A stretch of 10,688 nucleotides of DNA, taken from the NCBI GenBank assembly GCA_002710785.1, contig PAMC01000012.1:68409-79096 (forward strand). Direction: 5' to 3'. The notes under the pieces were generated by a model. It saw nothing but the letters and a program-made list of their open reading frames with translations, was not told where the DNA came from and did no database searches. Positions 7,467 to 10,688 of the stretch are shown here, piece by piece. The translations under genes were made by a program, and so were the position numbers. Every line of letters starts with the position of its first letter. Positions within the stretch are counted from its first letter, which is position 1. This DNA is from a bacterium. Lineage in GTDB: Bacteria; Patescibacteriota; Minisyncoccia; Phycocordibacterales; UBA918.

Positions 7467-7477
7467 CTGTATTTGGG

Positions 7478-7483
7478 TATAAT
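7478..7483 (+). promoter_or_regulatory. Perfect TATAAT on the plus strand, possible start of a non-coding transcript
   Basis: TATAAT is preceded by TGGG, close to an extended -10, but no good -35 lies at the right distance (TTGCAG at 7450-7455 is 22 nt away). It is followed by the inverted repeat at 7490-7513. A transcript from here would run through the structured region to the hairpin at 7788-7815. The evidence is weak. Confidence 0.22.
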
Positions 7484-7489
7484 GTTCAC

Positions 7490-7513
7490 AACGTTCACAA
7501 GTACACGAACGTT
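7490..7513. repeat. Inverted repeat AACGTTC-N10-GAACGTT
   Basis: Perfect 7-bp arms lie at 7490-7496 and 7507-7513, about one helical turn apart (17 bp centre to centre), as expected for a dimeric repressor site. The left arm also overlaps a direct repeat GTTCACAA (7484-7491 and 7493-7500). It sits just downstream of the plus-strand TATAAT. Confidence 0.45.
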
Positions 7514-7675
7514 TATGTGATCAAATCCTTACCTTCGCGCGAACCTATTTTGAACAGGAATGATCGCAACGCGCGGAGCGCGTGGTGGCTTTGTACCTCT
7601 GCGTACACATTGGGGCGTGTGGTGATGCTATACCGAGCCTCGAGGCGCGCTCGTGACCTCACGCGCAGCAACCCT

Positions 7676-7749
7676 AAAAATTTCCTTACCTTTCCAAAAG
7701 CGGAAGGGGGTGCAGGGGGAAGCCGCCAAAAAGTTGAAAGGAAATTTTT
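7676..7749. repeat. Long-range inverted repeat (12-bp arms) enclosing a purine mirror repeat
   Basis: AAAAATTTCCTT (7676-7687) pairs perfectly with AAGGAAATTTTT (7738-7749). AACC (7670-7673) and GGTT (7750-7753) extend the stem across a 2-nt bulge. Inside, GCGG (7700-7703) and CCGC (7723-7726) enclose the mirror repeat GAAGGGGG-TGCA-GGGGGAAG. This gives a two-tier hairpin on either strand. Confidence 0.5.
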
Positions 7750-7787
7750 GGTTTGCTCACCACCACGACCTCTAAAAAGTTTCATTC

Positions 7788-7815
7788 AAAGCCCCATTTA
7801 GAATTGAGGGCTTTT
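7788..7815 (+). terminator. Terminator-like hairpin on the plus strand
   Basis: AAAGCCC (7788-7794) pairs with GGGCTTT (7808-7814) around a 13-nt loop and is followed by T-rich sequence (TTTTCATTCTACTTTTC). The orientation points to a plus-strand transcript through 7485-7790, though no gene is seen there. The long loop makes it a weak terminator. Confidence 0.3.
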
Positions 7816-7900
7816 CATTCTACTTTTCTTCGGTCTTGTGGTGCCCGAGGCGCTACGCGTATAAAGACCGCGTAGTAAAGCTAACGACGCTCACAAGTCC

Positions 7901-7951
7901 AGCACCTCCGCACAGCTCGCTCACTCCGTTCGCGCGAGCTGCTGCGGTGCT
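7901..7951. repeat. Strong interrupted hairpin
   Basis: AGCACC (7901-7906) pairs with GGTGCT (7946-7951), GCA (7910-7912) with TGC (7943-7945) and CAGCTCGC (7913-7920) with GCGAGCTG (7934-7941). That makes 17 base pairs with a TCC internal loop, one bulged C and a 13-nt apical loop. It lies downstream of the tRNA gene in its reading direction and could act in its 3' processing or termination, but it lacks a following T run. Confidence 0.5.
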
Positions 7952-8008
7952 GTTGTGTGAAACGCACAAGCCCATCTGTCGAAATTCTCCCTATGAGCAT
8001 AGAGATTA

Positions 8009-8093
8009 TTTCGGCAAGGGGACTTGAACCCCCACGACCATAAAGGTCAGCCACTTGGCAAGTGGCCGCGTCTACCATTTCCGCCACACCGGT
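8009..8093 (-). tRNA. Class II tRNA with GCC (Gly) anticodon on a tRNA-Leu-like body; acceptor end mispaired, possibly a pseudo-tRNA
   Basis: Read on the minus strand: acceptor ACCGGTG, TG, a D arm with GCGG...GGTAGACGC as in bacterial tRNA-Leu, anticodon stem GCCAC/GTGGC with loop TTGCCAA (anticodon GCC), a long variable arm GACC-TTTAT-GGTC, and T arm GGGGG-TTCAAGT-CCCCT. Normal tRNA-Gly is class I with a short variable loop, so this is a Leu-type body with a Gly anticodon. The 3' acceptor strand TGCCGAA pairs at positions 3-7 (two wobbles) but not at 1-72 (A-A) and 2-71 (C-A). No CCA is encoded; the discriminator would be A. It may be a decayed tRNA, a variant repaired after transcription, or an unusual functional one. 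A candidate -35 TTTACA lies at 8152-8147 without a clear -10. It begins 66 nt after the PLD-like gene and could be cotranscribed with it. Confidence 0.75.
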
Positions 8094-8159
8094 ACATATC
8101 CCACTTAACAACGTTAAATGAGGTACACTACAGATGGTAACTGAAATGTAAAGATTTTT

Positions 8160-9101
8160 CTAGCTGCCCATTTCTTTGGCTTTCTTACAGTATGCTCTAA
8201 AGGCTTTTTCGACTTCACGATAATTTGAGCTCTTGCTGATTTCAGAACGACTGCCCGAAAGAATAGTACCTAAATCAGGCAAATTCCACCCTGCATTTTT
8301 TGAAAGAATCCACCGGTCGTGCGTGTCGCGAATTTCTTTCGAGTCAATGACCAACCATTCGAGAACAATCCCTTTATTTGCAAGCTCTTCTTTAAGACGA
8401 CGATACTCCTTGATTGTTGTCTTGTCATGCTCCTTTAAAAGAAGTGAAATCACTGTTACCTTTGTAACTTTGTTTGCATCAGCCACTTCCCAAATGTAGC
8501 TAAGTCCTTGCTTTAAAAAGTGTTTATCAAGCCAGTAAATATGTCCTGAGCAATCAGACAAAATTCGCCGTAACCATTCGATGTTTGAGTATGGTGTTGA
8601 ACTGTCGACAAATACATTTTGTGGCAACTCATTCTTGTAATCATGAACATTATGAATTATGCGCAATGTTCGATGCTTTTTAGAGTAAGTAATAAGACCT
8701 GTTTGATTGAGTAGCGACAAAAAGTGAGTCAATGGCGTCTCATCAGCGTAACACCAGAAGCCACGACTTTTTAAAACTGCAAGTGCGTTGTCTCTTTTGG
8801 CATTATCAACGCCGTGAAGTAACTGCAGAAGTGCTTCCGCTGGTGGAAACTTCAAAAGTGCACTTTTTAGAATTTCATTCGCTGTTTCAACATCTGAGCG
8901 TATGAACTGAGCATCATAATATGATTGTCCTAACTCAGTCAGTTCAGCACCTAATGTGTCGCTACTTATAAAACCAAGCTGCTTTAAGAAGTCAAAATCA
9001 TCGCCAAGGGGTGATTCGTCATCCTCAACAAACAGGCGGAACAATTTTTCGTGTTCCGCCCATGACATTTGGGGTAGGTAATACTCGTTATTCATCATCA
9101 T
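8160..9101 (-). CDS. Protein with winged-helix-like N-terminal region and PLD-like C-terminal domain
   Basis: The preferred start is one of three consecutive ATGs at 9101-9093, which overlap the end of the upstream gene by a few bases (ATGATGATGAATAA); an ATG at 9146 would overlap it by 59 nt and is less likely. The product is about 313 residues. Residues about 33-65 and 95-150 look like small winged-helix units (FDFLKQLGFI...LTELGQSYYD; LTHFLSLLNQTGLITYSKKHRTLRI). Residues about 165-305 resemble phospholipase D-like domains: alternating strands and helices (GHIYWLDKHFL, VTKVTVISLL, IVLEWLVID), then THDRWILSKNAGWNLPDLGTILSGSRSEI. The HDR (261-263) sits where PLD enzymes have the HxK motif, but the Lys is Arg and the rest of the motif is absent, so it may bind rather than cut. 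It is translationally coupled to the DUF5343-like gene. The PLD assignment is a pattern judgement. Confidence 0.75.
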   Translation of the reverse strand: MMMNNEYYLPQMSWAEHEKLFRLFVEDDESPLGDDFDFLKQLGFISSDTLGAELTELGQSYYDAQFIRSDVETANEILKSALLKFPPAEALLQLLHGVDNAKRDNALAVLKSRGFWCYADETPLTHFLSLLNQTGLITYSKKHRTLRIIHNVHDYKNELPQNVFVDSSTPYSNIEWLRRILSDCSGHIYWLDKHFLKQGLSYIWEVADANKVTKVTVISLLLKEHDKTTIKEYRRLKEELANKGIVLEWLVIDSKEIRDTHDRWILSKNAGWNLPDLGTILSGSRSEISKSSNYREVEKAFRAYCKKAKEMGS

Positions 9102-9819
9102 TGTTCGAGGCAGGTGTTGGAGTGGTGTCCACTTTGTACTTTTCAACGAAAGTGTTTATGGCAGAGACGAGTGTTTTGTAATCATCAATCAGACTAGGAT
9201 TTGTTAGCGCCTTTTGAGGTAGTGCCAATTTGATTTCTCCATCGGCAAAATCTATTACGACAGCACCAGGAGACTGTAATACAGATTCTTGTGGATCGGG
9301 TGACAAACTCTTTTCTGCGCGAGCTTTTTTGGCAGGAGCAGTAGAGGAAGACGTTTGCTTATAGGTGGTTTTTGCTTCAGTCTTTTCACGTAAACCTGAC
9401 AACTCACAAAGATACACAAAAGCAGGAACAGCAGTATTCGCTAGACGTGTACTAAGTGAATACACCCTTTTCATTTCATCGTGAATATCTGCGGTATCAG
9501 CACCAGCAACTTCAGGGAACGCTTCAAATAGCTCATTGTATGCAGACTCAACCATGTTTTTGATTGCTTCAGTTTTTTTATCAGGATTTTTTACACTAAT
9601 TGAGTTGAACACCTCTTCGTTCACTGTTTTGTCAGTATTGATGATACCTAAAAATGTTAACGTGCCTAATGCCTGAGACGCTTCACCTTCAGAAAAACCG
9701 TATCCAGTAAGTATTTGCTTGTCTATCACTGTGTAGGAACGCGAGCTTATCTTGCTAAGTAGATTCTCGATTTTCTTCACAGCAATGTACGGTGGGTTGG
9801 TTTTATTTTCTTTCGCCAT
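9088..9819 (-). CDS. DUF5343-like protein
   Basis: The product is 243 residues from a single good ATG at 9819. Residues about 9-145 fit the DUF5343 pattern: PPYIAVKKIENLLSKIS, then GYGFSEGEASQALGTLTFLGIINTD (a winged-helix-like unit) and a helical stretch with YNELFEAFP and LCELSGL. A low-complexity Ser/Thr/Ala/Lys linker (about 148-183) leads to a short beta-hairpin and helix (GAVVIDFADGEIKLALPQ, then LVSAINTFVEKYK) and an acidic tail. Similar proteins are thought to bind nucleic acid through the winged helix, but no biochemical role is known to me. It is the first gene of a two-gene unit with the PLD-like gene. The 54-bp palindrome directly before its start suggests that it, or a partner, represses the unit. 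No Shine-Dalgarno sequence is seen. Confidence 0.78.
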   Translation of the reverse strand: MAKENKTNPPYIAVKKIENLLSKISSRSYTVIDKQILTGYGFSEGEASQALGTLTFLGIINTDKTVNEEVFNSISVKNPDKKTEAIKNMVESAYNELFEAFPEVAGADTADIHDEMKRVYSLSTRLANTAVPAFVYLCELSGLREKTEAKTTYKQTSSSTAPAKKARAEKSLSPDPQESVLQSPGAVVIDFADGEIKLALPQKALTNPSLIDDYKTLVSAINTFVEKYKVDTTPTPASNNDDE

Positions 9820-9820
9820 G

Positions 9821-9874
9821 TTTCTGTGTACTTATGTAGTAATTGTTATAAGTATTCTACATATTACACAGAAA
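9821..9874. repeat. Interrupted 54-bp palindrome at the start of the DUF5343 gene, probable operator or leader hairpin
   Basis: The left arm 9821-9839 (TTTCTGTGTA-CT-TATGTAG) and right arm 9857-9874 pair over 10 + 7 bp, separated by a small internal loop, with a 17-nt centre containing TTATAA. The left arm begins one base before the ATG. The right arm covers the candidate -10 of the minus-strand promoter, so a protein bound here would block transcription; as RNA, the left arm would also sit at the ribosome site. Confidence 0.6.
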
Positions 9875-9889
9875 GCTACTAGTTTACAA
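9861..9889 (-). promoter_or_regulatory. Candidate promoter for the DUF5343/PLD-like pair
   Basis: On the minus strand TTGTAA (9889-9884) and TAATAT (9866-9861) are 17 nt apart, each matching consensus at four of six positions. Transcription would start near 9854, giving a leader of about 34 nt. Other -10-like hexamers (TAGAAT, TATAAC) lie a little downstream, so the exact site is uncertain. The palindrome overlaps all of them. Confidence 0.35.
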
Positions 9890-9927
9890 CTCCTGATAAA
9901 CATTGCTTATTATTTCAGAGTAAAACA

Positions 9928-9955
9928 TTGACATATATGATATATGTGATATTAT
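9928..9955 (+). promoter_or_regulatory. Strong extended -10 promoter with a perfect palindromic operator in its spacer
   Basis: TTGACA (9928-9933, perfect consensus), a 16-nt spacer, then TGA-TATTAT (9947-9955), an extended -10. ACATATAT-G-ATATATGT (9931-9947) is a perfect 17-bp palindrome that overlaps the -35 end and fills the spacer, as expected for a repressor site. Transcription would start near 9962 and read into the GC-rich genes. Confidence 0.72.
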
Positions 9956-9960
9956 TTCGC

Positions 9961-10020
9961 CACGTCGCACTGTTCTTCACTTCGTAGGCATGCAAGTTAG
10001 CGACGTGCTTGCGGGCCCTA
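9961..10020 (+). promoter_or_regulatory. Structured 5' leader with two mutually exclusive stems
   Basis: Stem A pairs CACGTCGC (9961-9968) with GCGACGTG (10000-10007), perfect 8 bp. Stem B pairs TAGGC..GCAAG (9985-9996) with CTTGC..GCCCTA (10008-10020), leaving GCGACGTG in its loop. The two cannot form together except as a pseudoknot. The leader lies between the predicted transcription start and the ribosome site, so it could regulate translation or stabilise the RNA. I do not recognise a known riboswitch. Confidence 0.45.
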
Positions 10021-10039
10021 CACTTGGAAGGAAACTACC

Positions 10040-10423
10040 ATGAGAACCATGACTCTTTTCGACCGTCCCGAGCACTGCACGGACCAACACCGCAATGCTG
10101 TGGTCGACAACCTCGGCATGCTGATGTCACAGAAGGTTCGCGTCTTCCGCACCTTCGCCTTCTCCAAGTTGGCGGACAAGGTGAGCTTCGTCTTCGTGAC
10201 GACGCACAAGGACACGCATCTGAACCTCGGCCTGTTGGAGCATGATACGCTTCGGCACGTCGGCCATCTTCTCGAGGCGGAATTCAAGGACTATCCTGAA
10301 TCCCAAATTCTCGTCCTCAAGGGCGGCGAATCGGACGATGGGTGGCTCGTGACCCGCACCCAAGACAATTCGGGCTACGTGGTGACGTTCACCTTCTCGC
10401 CCGCCCAAGGGAGGATCTCCTGA
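10040..10423 (+). CDS. Small GC-rich protein, unknown function
   Basis: The product is 127 residues beginning MRTMTLFDRPEHC; I do not recognise it. It is soluble-looking, with no signal peptide or membrane helix. The middle (VRVFRTFAFSKLADKVSFVFVTTHKD) and end (GGWLV-like DGWLVTRTQ, GYVVTFTFSP) suggest a mixed alpha/beta fold. The start is supported by a good Shine-Dalgarno, GGAAGGAAA at about 10025-10033, unlike any minus-strand gene here. Its stop overlaps the next start by one base (TGATG). Codon choice favours G/C at third positions (GTC, CTC, GGC, TTC), unlike the neighbouring AT-rich genes, which suggests a different origin. Expression should follow the promoter at 9928-9955. Frames on the opposite strand here are shadows of the high GC. 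Confidence 0.75.
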   Translation: MRTMTLFDRPEHCTDQHRNAVVDNLGMLMSQKVRVFRTFAFSKLADKVSFVFVTTHKDTHLNLGLLEHDTLRHVGHLLEAEFKDYPESQILVLKGGESDDGWLVTRTQDNSGYVVTFTFSPAQGRIS

Positions 10424-10688
10424 TGACCAAGTACAACGTCGAATGCATGGACTGTGGCTGTGTCTCCACTGTGAGCAACGGCGCACTCTGGTGGCGTGCG
10501 AAGAAGGCGGCCGATGAAGGACGTCTGGACGCCATCGGTATCAGCGGTGTCGAATGCGGCTGTCAACGGCCCGTTCGCAATCCTGACGCACCCTACAGAG
10601 TGTTCGGCTTCACCGACGAGGGGCGTGAATACGACATCCCGTTCGACACCTTCGTCGCGGCCGTGAGGACGTTCCGTGACCGGTGGAG
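10423..10688 (+). CDS. Small Cys-rich, zinc-ribbon-like protein, cut at the right window edge
   Basis: Eighty-eight codons are visible with no stop: MTKYNVECMDCGC opens the protein, and VECGCQRP follows in the middle. C8, C11, C13, C45 and C47 form a CxxCxC...CxC pattern that could hold a metal ion. The remainder (PYRVFGFTDEGREYDIPFDTFVAAVRTFRDRW) is alpha/beta-like with no membrane segment. The start overlaps the previous stop by one base and is preceded by a strong Shine-Dalgarno, GGGAGGA at about 10409-10415, so the two genes are translationally coupled. Base composition is high-GC like its partner (37 of 60 in 10501-10560). I cannot name a family; the true C terminus lies beyond the window. 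Confidence 0.72.
   Translation, partial: MTKYNVECMDCGCVSTVSNGALWWRAKKAADEGRLDAIGISGVECGCQRPVRNPDAPYRVFGFTDEGREYDIPFDTFVAAVRTFRDRW

Larger units (their letters stand above)
7514..8008. other. Gene-free structured intergenic region with many GC-rich palindromes
   Basis: I see no supported protein gene in these roughly 500 bases. Open frames exist on both strands over nearly the same span (7513-7785 minus, 7517-7801 plus), but neither has a recognisable domain or a ribosome site, and their openness follows from local GC richness. Notable palindromes are ACGCGC-GGA-GCGCGT (7569-7583), GCCTCGAGGC (7637-7646), AAAAATTTCCTT (7676-7687) with AAGGAAATTTTT (7738-7749), CTACGCG-N9-CGCGTAG (7853-7875) and the large hairpin at 7901-7951. 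Between the 12-bp arms is a purine mirror repeat, GAAGGGGG-TGCA-GGGGGAAG. I looked for the usual conserved cores of RNase P RNA, tmRNA and SRP RNA and did not find them. A structured RNA or a dispersed palindromic repeat is possible. Confidence 0.5.

Noticed and set aside
7513..7801. Overlapping open frames on both strands (90 and 94 codons) in the tRNA-side intergenic region
   Set aside because: Neither has a recognisable domain, a ribosome site or a credible composition; the sequence is dominated by palindromes and the openness follows from GC richness.
7500..8000. RNase P RNA, tmRNA or SRP RNA
   Set aside because: I looked for the conserved GAGGAAAGTC core, the tmRNA tRNA-like ends and the SRP tetraloop region on both strands and found none.
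7881..8111. Minus-strand 76-codon frame covering the tRNA
   Set aside because: It is the tRNA gene and the adjoining hairpin read as protein (AEMVDAATCQVADLYGRGG), a common false gene.
8105..8117. TTAAC-AAC-GTTAA dyad just upstream of the tRNA 5' end
   Set aside because: Only 5-bp AT-rich arms; expected often by chance and no clear promoter elements around it.
10018..10566. Minus-strand frames opposite the two GC-rich genes
   Set aside because: They lack ribosome sites and fit as antisense shadows of SD-led, coupled plus-strand genes.
1..10688. CRISPR array or insertion sequence
   Set aside because: No regularly spaced direct repeats, transposase motifs or paired terminal repeats flanking a gene were seen.

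Overview
The window looks like a piece of a small-genome Patescibacteria (CPR, Parcubacteria-like) chromosome. The best clue is the C-terminal part of the protein at 6379-7356: a type IV pilin-type helix ending in IAIIGILASVVLASLNSARD, followed by Cys-bearing pilin sequence of the kind common in Parcubacteria. The AT-rich minus-strand genes with essentially no Shine-Dalgarno sites, 0-12 nt gene spacing and many hypothetical proteins fit this. The standard bacterial code works throughout. The taxonomic call is inference.

Region 1 (1-7356, all minus strand) is one tightly packed run of nine genes, read from 7356 towards 1. Five proteins begin with (or within a few residues of) the same cytoplasmic zinc ribbon, MFCxxCG-x(9-10)-CxxCG, and a sixth carries it at its C terminus. 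Behind the ribbon each has a different module: a pilin-like domain, a DUF2569-type membrane domain, a short membrane protein, a beta-rich extracytoplasmic domain, or a trypsin-like protease with SH3 and cohesin-like domains. The run ends with a secreted protein of five Cys-rich repeats, a small multi-pass membrane protein and an Mrr-type nuclease-fold protein with membrane helices and a topoisomerase-type zinc finger, cut at the left edge. A plausible promoter (7400-7428), preceded by a terminator-like hairpin (7443-7465), would start this operon.

Region 2 (7357-8159) has no convincing protein gene. It holds several strong inverted repeats and an odd tRNA gene (8009-8093, minus): a tRNA-Leu-like class II body with long variable arm but a GCC (Gly) anticodon and a mispaired acceptor end.

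Region 3 (8160-9889, minus) is a two-gene unit: a DUF5343-like protein, then a protein with winged-helix-like and PLD-like regions, overlapping by a few bases. An imperfect 54-bp palindrome sits directly in front of the first start codon and overlaps a candidate promoter, which suggests autoregulation.

Region 4 (9928-10688, plus) starts with a very good extended -10 promoter whose spacer contains a perfect 17-bp palindrome, then a structured leader, then two short, GC-rich, SD-led, overlapping genes of unknown function. Sampled lines there are 57-62% GC, against 28-45% in the operon, so this is probably a separately acquired block (or, less likely, an assembly join).

The most unusual items are the zinc-ribbon operon with its protease-cohesin, pilin-fusion and Cys-repeat proteins, the chimeric-looking tRNA, and the abrupt change of composition and translation signals near position 10,000.
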